Assembly (NCBI RefSeq): GCF_001632365.1
Contig: NW_024468522.1
Coordinates: 569,489 to 633,488 of the forward strand
From: Laetiporus sulphureus 93-53
Lineage: Eukaryota; Basidiomycota; Agaricomycetes; Polyporales; Laetiporaceae
Length of the DNA: 64,000 nucleotides
Direction: 5' to 3'
Numbering within the stretch: position 1 is the first letter of the stretch; each line of letters opens with the position of its first letter. The translations under genes were made by a program, and so were the position numbers. The notes under the pieces were generated by a model. It had not been told where the DNA came from and did not search any database. It saw nothing but the letters and a program-made list of their open reading frames with translations. Below are positions 23,501 to 35,366 of the stretch, piece after piece.

Positions 23501-24511
23501 ACGGCTGCACGATGATTGTCGACAATCACTAGCTGCAGGAATGTGAGCGTGGGGAAAGGAAGGATTGGTGGTGAGTACCTTCTCGTGGTGCGACCAGAAT
23601 GCAACATCGTCTGCGAAGGGAGAATGAGCAGAGAAGGGAAGCAAAGGAGGGGAAGAGCGTACCGCGGCTACCGATGTGGTCGGGGTGACGCATGCATGCA
23701 ATGTGCGGGTGCAAGTCTTCGAGAGCGTGCTGAACAGCAATAGCAAATTCGGGAGAATTTGGGCGTCAGCACGATCGACCCTTGCCAAGAAAAGCCCATG
23801 GAATTAGAACGGGGCTACAGGGGCATACCTTGGTATGCGACGAACTCATAGACATCGTCTGGGTGACCTCTTTATAGACGATGACATATATGCGTACGCC
23901 CTCCTCCGCCTTGCGTTTGAGCAGACGGTCGAGGCGCCACTGTTGGTGGTACGCCGCGGGCCGGCGAAGGTAGAGCTCCGGGGAGAGCCACCAGTCCTAG
24001 AATGTGAGAGTGCGGTGTGAGATGAGTACCGCGATCGCAGAAGGTGTTGCATCATGCTTACAAGAATGAAGATCACCTCTTTCGCACTGTCAAGCATCTC
24101 GGAGAGGGCGTACATGTAGTCATGTCCGTCAATGTGCCTATGCAAGCCGTCAGGGTACACCGCGAGAGCTATGTTCGCAGACAGGCGTACCACTTGACAA
24201 AATTCTGCTCTCGCAGGCCAGCAAAAGACTCGAAACGGTGGCTTGAATTGATTGCGGCGCGTATTCGATCCTCCTCCTTTTCCGTCTCACTATCATGTCG
24301 GCCTGCAATGTCACGCGACAGGTATTCAATGTCCCTTTCTCATCGCAATGCTGGCACGGTACGCACGGTTCGGATTAATCAGGCCCATGGTCGTCAGCTG
24401 TGCATGACGAAGCCCCTTTGCAGTGAGCTTGTCGATGTTGTCGAATTGGTGATCGAGCTGCTCGAACTTCTGATCGACTGCATGCTTGATATCCTTCAGA
24501 TACTTCGACAT
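20578..24511 (-). CDS. Phospholipase D
   Basis: A eukaryotic phospholipase D, which hydrolyses phosphatidylcholine to phosphatidic acid at membranes. It starts MSKYLKDIKHAVDQKFEQL. The exons then read [22 protein letters not shown]. The first HKD motif is SHHEKVLIVDN (intron-split near 23530), followed by GGLDLCYGRWD. The second HKD is YIHSKLMIVDDRRVI near 21450. The C-terminal part includes RDIFTEIFRPVPTN and ends LNPTLPIYI at 20578. No PX or PH domain is seen before the catalytic core, so it is the short form compared with yeast Spo14. More than ten introns. All core motifs are in order and look intact. Confidence 0.88.
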
Positions 24512-25737
24512 GATGGAGGAAAGGGGGGTATTGTTCTCGCCGTCAGCACGCCCGGGCGATGGTTTAACGAAAGACGGTGATGCTGGGTTAGAACAACTGT
24601 CTCCTCTCCAGAAATAGCGCAGTTGATGGGAATGCTTGCATCACGGTCATGTGATCAAATGCGCCTCCTGATGATTCTGAGTGCGTCCGATCGATCTCTG
24701 ATCTCAGAACACGGCCCTGCACATTTCGGTCGCATAGCCTTACGGTGTATGCAAGTCACCTGTCGCTAATTTTTAACTTACAAGACGAGTCAATCGTGGA
24801 CTCGGCTGTCAGATTGCAATCCTCAAAAGGATCGGACCCCCCGATGGTTGTTTCCCGCCGCCACAGCAGCGCATGGAGGGCGCAACACTGGCAACGCAAA
24901 GATCTCTTTAGAACATATGCACAAAGAATTTTCGAATGCTTCTTCACTCAAATAGTGCTCCTCCGCCTGTCAAGCTGCGGCACTATATCCAATTTCGCCT
25001 CGGCTCGCTCGAGGACGTACTCAATGAAGCACTGGTATATCGAACAGGCAGCATCAGTCAGGCTCCGCCCATACGACCTTCTGTGCATCGGAAAGCAGAG
25101 AAATCAAGCGCTCACGACACAATAGCAAGCAGTCGATAGTGTGGGAAACGCACTTGCAGCCGTGCACCCCTAGTGACAATCCCACTTCTCTGACGAGCAT
25201 ACCCAGAACAGTACGCATGTCTCGATAGGAAGGAATGCCGTATGCTTCCATTCAGACCCGTCTGAGAATACTTGCACGTCCAATTAACGGAATAACTGAT
25301 GTGATTGCCCTCGAAGGGTATGCTGTACAGTCATTTACCTGGCATGGTTCGGCAATCATTCGACTCAGCATATGAATCTACCCAACGTCCCGTCCTCTGC
25401 TGTTCATTATCGGTTCCATTCACCGCCGGCACCTGTTTCCCATAGTTATTAAAGCATCTAGAACGCTGCATACATGACGGAACATGCACACGACAGCAAC
25501 AGTGAAAAACTCGTGGCGCATGAACGCCCATATTAATGCTTCTCTGCCTCGTATTGCACACCCTGAGGACTCCTGGTATGGCAACAAGACAGAATTTCAA
25601 TTAAAGGACGACATAACGGCAGTACATATATGCGTCTCACGGCCTGAACAATCGAGAGATTGGGTAGTGTTAGCGGAATGCGACCGCTCTAAGCCAATGA
25701 TCTCTAGCTCACCTTGCATCAAATTCATGCTGGTATG
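24512..25737. other. Intergenic
   Basis: 1.2 kb between two minus-strand genes: the promoter side of phospholipase D and the 3' flank of the kinase-like gene. Several ORFs but no family resemblance. Nothing else seen. Confidence 0.45.
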
Positions 25738-26998
25738 TCATTCCCAACTGTTCTTTTCGACCTTGTGCAGCCACCGAGGATTGGATATCAGCTCCTCATA
25801 TATGGACATCCAGGGTGGCCCAAGGCGTCTCCGGTCCTGCAACCAGTCGACGAGTCTCCTCTGCTTGAAGTCCATATTGATAAGGGCATTGACGATACTA
25901 AAGTGTAGCGAGCGTCATCCGGACATGTTCAGAAATCCCACATCAAGACTCACGCGGCGCCGTCATAATGCACGTCCACCGGACACACAGGTTCTGCCCC
26001 TGCAAAGTCGATCCATACGACAGGATTCTCGTCGCCGAGCTCGATGAGCATGTTGCGGCGGTTCACATCGGTGTGCATCACTCCGAGCTGAACCATCTCG
26101 TAAAAGGAGGCCGATATGGCATCTGCCTGTGAGAGACGTGAGAAGAGCACATTCGAGAGACATCTCGGCCGCTGCGCGCCGCGCCACATACCAAGCGCCG
26201 AATCTCTCCTTCCCTACAGGGGTCGTCGAGGGCGGTGTCGCGCCCGGACGGCCTGTCAATGAACTCCATGATGTGCGCGAAGGCCTCCTCGCCGTGGCAC
26301 AGCTGGACCTGGATCCATGCAGGACGTTGAGCTACAGAAAGACTGAGGGGAAAAATAGGAGCTGGCTACCTTGAAGAATCCGAATGACCATGGCAACGCT
26401 CGTCCTATGGCGACGTAATCAGTGCGCATTACAGCCCTCGGCGACGTCGTTCTCGCCCACCTTGTAGCGATCGCAACGTCCAGTACGCCCATGCTTCCCT
26501 CCGCGCTTGTTGTGCTCCCGTGGGCCACGACTTCTGCTCCTCCTCTTCAGTAACCCCGAATTCTTCCGGAGGGGGAAACAAGCTCTCAAGGAATATTTTC
26601 GCTACCACAGGAGCGGACCGATTTGTTTCCGAGACGGACATTGTTCCGCGCCAGACCTGCGACCATTTATGGCGGCCTGTCTGGAGTGGTTTCTTTAATT
26701 GCACGTCAATCGTGACTGTCTCCGTTGCGTACTGGTGCGGACGTAGAGGGGGCGGGACGGGACGCCGCTCGGTGCCAAAATCATCCCAACCCGAGGGTTC
26801 GTGCCAGGGAAAGTCAAGGGCATGCCATCGTCGTAGCACGAGAAGCGACTGAGGTTCGTCGAGGAAGTCCTCTGCGCCGATAGCGTTGTGCTTGAGACGC
26901 TTTACTAATGTTTTGAATTCCTTCTCGTTTCTTGGATACGGCGCGGCGTCGAAGAATAATTCGTCTGGTAGGTCGATGCGGCTTGAACCTTCGGACAT
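25738..26998 (-). CDS. Kinase-like protein, fungal type
   Basis: A protein-kinase-fold protein of a divergent fungal class. The long first exon gives MSEGSSRIDLPDELFFD, then RHKWSQVWRGTM (a glycine-loop-like strand) and SAPVVAKIFLESLF, where the Lys fits the ATP-binding position. An intron-rich middle reads MEFIDRPSGRD. The catalytic loop is GVMHTDVNRRNMLI and the metal-binding triplet is WIDFAG, in place of DFG. After a last intron the C terminus is VDWLQDRRRLGPPWMSIYEE, with stop at 25738. The His-x-Asp and Asn residues needed for catalysis are present, so it may be active on proteins or small molecules. The substrate is unknown. Confidence 0.7.
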
Positions 26999-27772
26999 TA
27001 TGCATAGATTTTGTCAATCCCAGTCTACACTAATTGAATTGATTATCATCCGAGCACCGGAATCAAAGCAAGTAATATCTCCTACGCAGCGATGTGTCTC
27101 GGCGGAAAGAGGGAATAAATGCTAGGCACGGGAGCGGTGGTCAAAATGTGTTGCTCAATCGAAATTCGGAACAGCCCCAACTGGCATGCAAGGCGTGTAT
27201 GAGCTGTGGTTCAATGGATGACGTAAGGCGCTTATACACAGGAGGTTTTAGGCCGCGACATTGCCCAGGCGCTCCGGAGGCAGTTTGAGAACGTGGACGA
27301 TGGTTGTCTGCGGTTGTGTTAGTACGGCGCTGTTATCGTTGCGACTGACACTGCTCAACCACAGGGGTGAAGTTAGCCTTTGACCATGTACTATATTGTC
27401 TAAAGCACGACCTGTCCGTGATCTGTCTCCGCGTCCATGTGCTGACGCGATCACAACTTGTTGATGTGCATGGAAAATATCGAATAATTCCTACTCACCG
27501 CGAAGTCGGGTATATTTAAAAGGATGAACGAGGGTAACATCGTGTATTACAAATCACCCGTGCTCTACGTGTTAAAGCCATGGACGTCAACTCGCATTCT
27601 CTACTACAAATGACATCACGGCACTAGCCATAACTCAGCTTTCAAATTCTGCGTAGCCATAAGCATGACAAAATTTGGCTGAGGATTTCTATTTGGCGTC
27701 AGGAAGAGGCACAAAACGAAGACGAGATTCAATGCCGCTTTCACACGCACGAATGAGCGCGTTTGATGCTGA
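26999..27772. other. Intergenic
   Basis: 5' flank of the kinase-like gene followed by AT-richer DNA. No gene seen; ends at a MITE target site. Confidence 0.45.
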
Positions 27773-28016
27773 CACGGCAGACATGATGCGATTTATCAAT
27801 GTGGGAAATTGTGTGTGAATGTCGACTGATTTCTTACACATGTGACAAATATTTGCAACCATGGCATTTCATGTTGAAAATGTTTCACTTTGGCTGTGAA
27901 TGTGCACTATTTGCCATTTAAATGCTAAATTGGCAAAGCTTTGCCACAAATGTAAGACATCAGCCAACATTCCCACACGATTTTCCACATTTATAAATCG
28001 CGTCATGTCTGCCGTG
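27773..28016. mobile_element. MITE copy 1, CACTA-like
   Basis: 244 bp with terminal inverted repeats beginning CACGGCAGACATGATGCG and ending in CGTCATGTCTGCCGTG. Flanked by the 3-bp duplication TGA (27770-27772, 28017-28019). Termini starting CAC and a 3-bp target duplication are the marks of the CACTA superfamily. No coding capacity. Confidence 0.8.
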
Positions 28017-28029
28017 TGATTTCAGCATG

Positions 28030-28471
28030 CACCGCAGACATGAAGCGATTTGCACACGTGGCAAATGCTTAGCAAATGTCGACAGGTTTTTTGCCTTTGT
28101 GATCTCAATTTGATATGGTTCCTTCCCACATTCCGTATTAAGTATTTGCATATGATATGTTGGAGGCAGAAATTTAAAATCAGATATTTTAAGAAACGAC
28201 ACCATTTTCAAACTCACCAAATACATTTAGAATTTGAGTGCTGTTGAATGTAATCATACATTTTTGAATTCCAAATGTATTTGGTGAGTTTGAAAATGGT
28301 GTCATTTCTTAATATATATGATTTTAAATTTCACCCTCCAACATATCATATGCAAATACTTAATATGGAATGTGGGAAGGAACCATATCAAATTGAGATC
28401 ACAAAGGCAAAAAACCTGTCGACATTTGCTAAGCATTTGCCACGCGTGCAAATCGCTTCATGTCTGCGGTG
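28030..28471. mobile_element. Foldback element 1, CACTA-like
   Basis: A near-complete palindrome of 442 bp with arms of about 200 bp. It starts CACCGCAGACATGAAGCG and ends with the reverse complement. The duplication ATG is on both sides (28027-28029, 28472-28474). It lies only 10 bp beyond the target duplication of MITE 1. Compared with foldback 2 it lacks the central part. Confidence 0.8.
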
Positions 28472-28654
28472 ATGCACAGCTGTGGCTGGATCGTAGTCTT
28501 CTCGTGAACCCCGATCTCATGGTCGCCGGCATGCCGGGAGTTACTAACGTTCGATGTTGACTTCGTCGGCTCCGTCATTTCACTTCGATGCCCTGCGTGA
28601 GAATTTAAGTGTTTCAGATGTACCATGACTTACACTGCATCTCGCCAACCCAAT

Positions 28655-28898
28655 CACGGCAGACATGATGCAATTTATCAATGTGGGAAATTGTGTGTGA
28701 ATGTCGACTGATTTCTTACACATGTGACAAATGTTTGCAAGAGTGGCATTTCATGTCTAAAATGTTTCACTTTGGCTGTGGATGTACACCATTTGCTGAT
28801 TAAATGCTACATTGGCAAACCTTTGCCACAAATGTAAGACATCAGCTGACATTCCCACACTATTTTCCACATTTATAAATCGCATCATGTCTGCCGTG
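28655..28898. mobile_element. MITE copy 2, CACTA-like
   Basis: Second copy of the 27773-28016 element, same length and about 90% alike by eye. Flanking triplets (AAT and AGA) do not match, so its target duplication is lost or it was rearranged. Confidence 0.75.
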
Positions 28899-29393
28899 AG
28901 ACGGTAACTCTGGTTTGCGAGCGCTTGCTACGAAAAATCACGCATCGGGCTTTGCGTCACCAAGTTCATGTTCCGCCTTTACAACTTCTGTTCTGTCACA
29001 CCCTTGCTCATCGTTAAGTGTTCAGGCTCCAGTGTTATATCTCCTGGGTATTTGCGCAGTTCTTCTCAGTTTGAAACTTTGCACTAGTCCATCTGCTAGT
29101 TCTCTTGCTTCTCTTCGCAGTGGGGTCCGTCCCCGAGCGGACACTTACTGGTGACGTTCTGCGCCAGGTATTTTCCTTTCCTCCAAATATCCTGTGTTCT
29201 CTTGATGCAGAATTCAGTGGGTATGCCACCAACATGTAGTTAGTTTGTCTCACTGAATAGTTTGCTTACCACGCTCGGATAGGAACATGACAAGCTTCGT
29301 ATGTATCGTCAAGGCATATCTGAGCGACCTCAATGCTACTATGTTTCAAGCTGCGTCAGGTATCGGTCGGACATAGGAAACACGGTACTATAT
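28899..29393. other. Sequence between MITEs
   Basis: No supportable gene. A few short open stretches with possible splice sites occur (for example GSVPERTLTGDVLR on the plus strand near 29125) but they cannot be joined convincingly. Confidence 0.4.
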
Positions 29394-30041
29394 CACTGCA
29401 GACATAAAGCAATTTGCGCATGTGGCAAATGCTTAGCAAATATCGACAGGTTTTTTGCCTTTGTGATCTCAATTTGCTACAGTTCCTTCCCACATTCCAT
29501 ATTAAGTATTTGCATAATAATATGTTAGAGGCAGAAATATAAAATCATATATTTTAAGAAATGACACCATTTTCAAACTCACCAAATACATTTAGAATTT
29601 GAGCACTGTTGAATGTAATCATACATTTTGAATTTCAAACTATGACATGTATAAAATATCCAGTAGCAAATGAAGGTGTAATTACGGTGAATGACTTTCA
29701 TTCTGGTAATCTTGGCTAGAATGACTTCAGTAGGGAAGTAGAATGTAGGCATAATCACACCTTCATCTGCTACTGGATATTTTATACATGTCATAGTTTG
29801 AAATTCAAAAATGTATGATTACATTCAACAGCACTCAAATTCTAAATGTATTTGGTGAGTTTGAAAATGGTGTCATTTCTTAAATATATGATATTAAATT
29901 TCTGCCTTCAACATATTATATGCAAATACTTAATACGGAATGTGGGAAGGAACCGTAGCAAATTGAGATCACAAAGGCAAAAAACCTGTCGACATTTGCT
30001 GAGCATTTGCCACATGCGCAAATCGCTTCATGTCTGCGGTG
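29394..30041. mobile_element. Foldback element 2, CACTA-like
   Basis: 648 bp with inverted arms of about 290 bp around a loop near 29690-29745. It begins CACTGCAGACATAAAGC, keeping the CACTG terminus of the superfamily, and ends GTCTGCGGTG. The duplication TAT is on both sides (29391-29393, 30042-30044). Its outer arms match foldback 1. The inner 65 bp per arm are absent from that copy. Confidence 0.8.
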
Positions 30042-30044
30042 TAT

Positions 30045-30617
30045 GCTGCGCTCTCAGCATTCTCTTGGCGAGATAGCCTGGTCTTGGTTCCTTTCACATC
30101 GAGTCTCACCATTGTGAACGGTGTCTGGTCCGCTCCAGCCTGGAATGGAATTGTCGACATGGTCCTTGGGTGTTGCGGCAAATACAGGCCCGTTTCTTCG
30201 CGCAGTTTCGCCCTGTGACGTCAATATCAATCTTTAGTGACAAGCGCAAGTGCCAAGTCCATGAGACGGCGGGCTCCCAGCACTCTCAACACGACCAGAT
30301 CGGCAAATTCTGCGATGGCGATGGTGTTAAGCATCGTAGGACTTCGTGATGCTCCCGATTGAGCATCAGCTGCAGGCGCAAGCTTGGTGGCGTTAAGAGC
30401 CATCGCGTTTGTCACAGATCACATGCTCGTGATAGCACGTGCCTGGGTTTGAACCCGGCCCATCCCGACTCGTGGAAATGTTATTAACACTGGCAACAGC
30501 ACCAGCGCAAGTCGGGGCTATATAACTCTGCAAGAGTTGGCCACTCCCGCCTTGGCATCGTACTTTTCACAGCATTTCACCCGAACTCATCTCTACGTTG
30601 TCCTCTTCGCATCCTGT
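30045..30617. other. Intergenic, promoter side of first F-box gene
   Basis: No gene supported. A minus-strand ORF at 30227-30415 has no recognisable family. A tRNA-like T-arm at about 30450-30470 was rejected for lack of a cloverleaf. Confidence 0.4.
30519..30525 (+). promoter_or_regulatory. TATA box of first F-box gene
   Basis: TATATAA lies 93 bp upstream of the ATG at 30618, a usual distance for a TATA-driven fungal promoter. Confidence 0.5.
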
Positions 30618-32090
30618 ATGGATCAAACAGCTGGCGCGTTGAGGCTAAGCAAGATCGTCAATAGACACCTCAGTCACGGTGAGCATCCCTACGTCTCTTC
30701 TTGACCCTGGGGATTGACGCGATTGCCAGATGCCAAGGACTCTACGACCATAACGTCAAGCCCATCGCCCAGACTTCCTCCGGAGCTATGCGACAACATC
30801 CTAGATTATATCGAGGATGATTATCCCTCTCTCGCAGCTTGTGGCCTTGCAAACCGTGCCTGGTTGGCACGAGCGCGAGCACAGATCTTCCATAGCGTGT
30901 CTGTACGGGGCGCTGAGGAATATCGTCGCTTCAAGCGGCTGCTCAAGCGCTCGCCGGCTGTGGCAGGATACGTCCGGAAATTCTCCATCACAAGCTTACG
31001 ATGCGATACCAATAGACCAGATACCCAGTGGTCGGGTTCCGACTGGCCTCGTTTGCTCCTCAGGCTGCGCAACCTCGAGGAGCTGACAGTGATGTGGCTG
31101 AAGTTCAAGCTTCCAGGAGACGTGCTGTCTGCATTCCGCACCGGAAGCCGTTCGCTTCCAATCAAGACGCTGCGTTTTGCGATGCTAAGCTTGAGAGAGA
31201 AGGACATCAAGCTGGTCCTCTCCGCATGCCCGAAGCTCTCTGCTCTGTGGCTGACGCACTGCGCGATACCCGAGCCGTCCGTCATCAGCAAGCTAAAGTC
31301 GTACTCGTCGCTGGAACGCGTGCGCGCCTCACTCTATACCCTGAAGGGTCGAGGCAAAGCAGGGTCCTCTCAGTTGTCCCTCGCCTTGTCGTCCCTCGAT
31401 CACGTCGCGATCGATACCCTAATCTACGACGCACACCCCTTCTCCCGGAACCTCATCGTCCCATGGCTCATTGAACGCCCCAACAAGATTCACCTCCGAC
31501 GGCTCGCACTCCGGTGCGAGCCTGACCATCCGTTTGTCAATGCCTGCACCATCAACCTTCTCCAATCCTCCGGCACCCTGCTGGAGAGTCTCTCAGTGGA
31601 CGTCCTTGAGGGCTTTCGCCTGGGCCCGCAGTCCGAGGGCCGGCCATGTCTTGCGTCGAACACCAACCTCGCGTCGTTGTACGTGAACGTCCCGCTCACT
31701 CATCCCGAGCGGGGCTTCTGTCGCTCTTGGGATGGCCTCCTTGAGGTACTCTCGGATGTCGAGCCCAGGCATGCGCAGCTCCGGCATATCCAGATCGTCT
31801 TCTCGCCATCGCACGAGCTGTGCGCAACCTTTGACTGGGCGGCGCTCGATGACGAGCTGGTGCGCATCGCGGAAGACCACCCGCGTATTGCGCTCACGTT
31901 CTACGCCTTACCCGTCGCCCTTCGCCGCGAGCCGTACGCGTGGATGTCCGACTTCACGACGTCACTCCTGGACGGCATGCCGCGCGTGCTCGCGTCGAGC
32001 GCGCGCATATCGGTGATGTGGTTCGACAAGCAGCAAGATGCGGAGAAACACTGTGGGGAGGGCGTGCTCCGACCGCTGTGGTGTTCGTGA
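30618..32090 (+). CDS. F-box protein, first of tandem pair
   Basis: A fungal-type F-box protein, probably a substrate adaptor of an SCF ubiquitin ligase. The first exon gives MDQTAGALRLSKIVNRHLSH. A 50-nt intron ends at about 30728, and its phase joins cleanly to the long open exon. The F-box is LPPELCDNILDYIEDDYPS through AACGLANRAWLARAR. The rest, about 400 residues, has irregular leucine-rich segments and a block SWDGLLEVLSDVEPRHAQL near the C terminus that recurs in the next gene. The stop follows LRPLWCS. The target protein cannot be told. Confidence 0.8.
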
Positions 32091-32717
32091 ACGCCACTCA
32101 TATTGTGACTCGTCTCGGAAGCTGTGTGATGGAGTCGAGGGCATTGTTTCGCTAGCGCACCGCTTGCGTGCATCATGCATGATACCTCATGAATTGATAT
32201 GATCTTGCTCACTATGTACTGTTATACCCGCTCACTGCCATATCTTGAATGTAGGATTAGGAAGGATCACGATTGCGTTGATGACGCGCTGTCATAATAT
32301 TCTAACTTATAGTCGCTCGGCGAGCGGCCTGTAATCGAATATTTAACTTTTAACTCTTGGGATTCGTGTTGTTTCGGAGGTGTGATCTGCAACAATGGCA
32401 TGGCTGAGGCCGTCTGGACCAACTTTTCTGCGACTTCCAATAAATTTTCTTCGTCTCCTATCACTCGCTGCATGGAACGCTTTTCGAAACAAAGCATAGC
32501 ATCATGTACGTGACAATGGCCGCAGTATGTCACGGCGTCAGCGGGACATGCGGCGTGAATTGTCCTGACGCGGGTCTCATTCAAACCTTCATCTCTTCAA
32601 ATCAATCATCCCGTTACGACCTTCGCACGGATTCTTTCAAGGGCTTGCAATCGCAATGAGAAAGATGTTCTCAACAGCGATCGCGAGTCTTCGGCCCATC
32701 CACGAGTCATCGTTACG
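32091..32717. other. Intergenic between F-box genes
   Basis: The 3' flank of the first and the promoter of the second F-box gene. A 105-codon minus-strand ORF at 32267-32584 shows no family marks. Confidence 0.45.
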
Positions 32718-34136
32718 GTGGACGACAGGTCTGTCAGCATGTTCTGCATGCATTGGTCCAAATTGACCATTTTTGTAGGCATGGGCACCGATGAGGGTTC
32801 ATTAAAGATGCCTACGTTGCCTATCGAAACGTGCGAAGAAATCTTGAGCTATCTTCAGGGTGATTTCAAGACGCTCGCGGCCTGCAGCCTCGCTTGCCGC
32901 GCTTGGCTTCCAGTGACACGCTCCTACGTCTTTGGCGAGGTGCTCCTACAACGCGACGAGGAGTGCGAGCACTTCAGGGTCATTCTCGACGAATCCCCCA
33001 CGGTGGGGCTGCACGTTCGAATCCTTTCCGTGAAGGATGCAAATGATCATGCCGGAAATATCGCCCAGCAGGAATCCTCCTGGGTGTGGTTGCTGCTACG
33101 GCTGAACAATCTCGAAGTGCTTAACGTCGTCGAATCTGATCTGGACCTTTCCGGCCCGATTCAGGATGTCATCAACACCCGGCATCCCGTACTGCCAATC
33201 AAGCGATTCCGTATGGCCAGGGTCGCCTTCAGGAACAATGAATTGCAGATACTACTTTCTTCCTGCCCCTTACTCACTCACCTTGCGATGCATCACAGCT
33301 CGCCCTGGAATGAGATCGAATTCTCGGATGTTGCACCATTATGGCGCGTTGCGGCTAGAAAGTGGTTCTCCAATAACGCTGCTATTCCTATCACCGTTCC
33401 TTGCCGACCAATTGAACCCAACGAGAGAGTTCCTATCCAGACGTTGATATGGGAGCCCATCAGGCCCTTGAACTGGCAGGTCATAACGAACTTCCGCAAT
33501 GGAGATCAGTGGAATCTGCGTCTCCGTCGGCTCTCCGTTTCATGCAGAGACTTTGATACGACAATGACCCCTGGACTCCGCAATCTTCTTGAACAGTCAG
33601 CTGAAACACTGGAGGAGCTCCATATGAACGTCTTCAGTGGACTCCGACCGGGGATACCAACTCCCAATCACCCATTCCTAATAGGAGCCACGAAGTTGAA
33701 GGCGATATATATACGTGCTCCCCTCCTGCTGTCCAACCCGTCGTGCCATTCGTGGGATGGGCTGCTAGACGTCCTCTCCGATATACGACCATCACACTCT
33801 CAGCTCGAGAAGCTAAGTATCAGCATGTCGCCGACCAAAGTTATACTAGACTGGGACCAGGTTGGTCAGCACCTGACGCGAATCATGCATGTCTTGCCGC
33901 AAATGGTCGTTACGTTGCTGGTCGTGCCAGAACGCCTATCTGGCCCTGGCCATGGTGATGTCTCGGCATTCGTCGATCGACTTCTCGACGGCTTGCACAG
34001 GTCAGCTACAGGAGGGCGCCTTGCATTGATGTGGTTTGGAAGCCACGAGGCATTCATGGAGTATGGTGGGCTGGAGAACGTGCTCCCGCCTTGGTTTCGT
34101 GTTCAATCATCACTTTCTGACAACATCTGGTGGTAG
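32718..34136 (+). CDS. F-box protein, second of tandem pair
   Basis: Paralogue of the gene upstream, with F-box LPIETCEEILSYLQGDFKT and AACSLACRAWLPVTRS. C-terminal blocks SWDGLLDVLSDIRPSHSQL and LALMWFGSHE match the first copy in position. The frame is open from 32718, but the likely beginning is MGTDEGSLKMP at 32781, either as the start codon or as an exon. TTTTTGTAG lies just before it and would make a good 3' splice site, matching the intron position of the paralogue. Same probable role as an SCF adaptor. Confidence 0.78.
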   Translation: MDDRSVSMFCMHWSKLTIFVGMGTDEGSLKMPTLPIETCEEILSYLQGDFKTLAACSLACRAWLPVTRSYVFGEVLLQRDEECEHFRVILDESPTVGLHVRILSVKDANDHAGNIAQQESSWVWLLLRLNNLEVLNVVESDLDLSGPIQDVINTRHPVLPIKRFRMARVAFRNNELQILLSSCPLLTHLAMHHSSPWNEIEFSDVAPLWRVAARKWFSNNAAIPITVPCRPIEPNERVPIQTLIWEPIRPLNWQVITNFRNGDQWNLRLRRLSVSCRDFDTTMTPGLRNLLEQSAETLEELHMNVFSGLRPGIPTPNHPFLIGATKLKAIYIRAPLLLSNPSCHSWDGLLDVLSDIRPSHSQLEKLSISMSPTKVILDWDQVGQHLTRIMHVLPQMVVTLLVVPERLSGPGHGDVSAFVDRLLDGLHRSATGGRLALMWFGSHEAFMEYGGLENVLPPWFRVQSSLSDNIWW

Positions 34137-35366
34137 GTGAAAGGTGAACTATTGTCTGTATTGACTATCTTTTATTGCACTTGACACTAGGATTCCATCG
34201 GATCATGTGTATAGTTTTGCTATTTTGCTCTGACCTAACACTGTTTCGAAGATCTATCATGGCAGCTTATATATTTATCATACTCACCATTTATTTTATC
34301 CTATCCAGCACGCTCGCCATCTCTGCATCACCTGGATGCTTGTATCTTTATGACGTCCTCGTATACCCACCTACGTGTTCGGAAGCCCTCAGCATGTCGT
34401 ACATCCCTGGAGGGCTGAGATTGTGGCGCTGCATACGAGCTTTGTATGTACAGACGCGAAACTTACTAAGGCGTTCGCCGCCCAGCCATCATTGCTGATA
34501 AGCGGCCCGCCAACGCACAGATTGGGCCCTCCGCGACTGCGAGAGGAGCCGGTCGCGATATTCAGGAATATATCCAGGTACGTTCGCGAAGGCGAGATTG
34601 CCGGTGCACCGTATAGACTCCCGCAGTGAATGGACCAACGTGTATCGTTCGCACCGGATTGCACAAAGAGATTGTGAAGAAAGAAGTACAGCGAGAACCA
34701 TTCCACATACGCAGGGGTGGGGTTGGCGCAGCTGGTCCGACTTGGATGGTGGAACGTGAGGCGTCTCGTGAATGAGAAGATGGGGCGTTGATGGGCCTTT
34801 TGTTATGGGCGTCATGATCATGCAATACTCAGGTCTACATTATGCATCTCCTGCTTTGCTGACCAGGCATTTTAGCGGAACATTTCAGAGAAAGATGATG
34901 CTCAACGCTGCGAAATGCAAGGATTTACATTTGTGCAACAGAATTACTCATCGAGTTCACACCGGCACCTTCGAAGCCTATGACCTCTCGGAAACAATCG
35001 TGCGCGGAACTATGGAAGCATTTCATGTCATTGACTATGGAGGAGTGGATATCATTTGAAAGAACGCGTGGTTCAGTAGAACGTATCCGTCGCGCATACC
35101 GAGACTTAGGTAGGAAACTGCAAGAATGGTGGATCATTCCGTTGCTTATAAATGTTATATGCAGGCATGCAAGCAGCAATCGAGAAGAAGAGTGTCTTGC
35201 TTGCAACGACTGGACAATCACCGTCGCACAGGCTTTACGCGTTTTATCACGTGACCGCGTTCACGCGATATTCTATAATACCTTCTAGGGATGGTCAGTA
35301 AACATACTTGAAAGCTTCTCGTAGCAGACGAACCTCGAGTTCCCGCACACTGATAGCCCACCCTCT
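34137..35366. other. Intergenic
   Basis: 1.2 kb between the second F-box gene and the 3' end of the methyltransferase gene. ORFs on both strands overlap one another and none has recognisable features. Confidence 0.45.

Noticed and set aside
24745..25251. ORFs on both strands between the phospholipase D and kinase-like genes
   Set aside because: No motif on either strand and mutually overlapping.
27960..28560. ORFs with a repeated MYLVSLKMVSFL start
   Set aside because: These are readings of the foldback arms on either strand. The same peptide recurs only because the DNA is repeated.
30445..30500. tRNA-like T-arm on the minus strand (GGGTTCAAACCC)
   Set aside because: No matching acceptor stem, D-arm or anticodon arm could be folded in the 90 bases around it.
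32267..32584. 105-codon minus-strand ORF between the F-box genes
   Set aside because: No recognisable domain and no supporting splice structure. Kept as intergenic.
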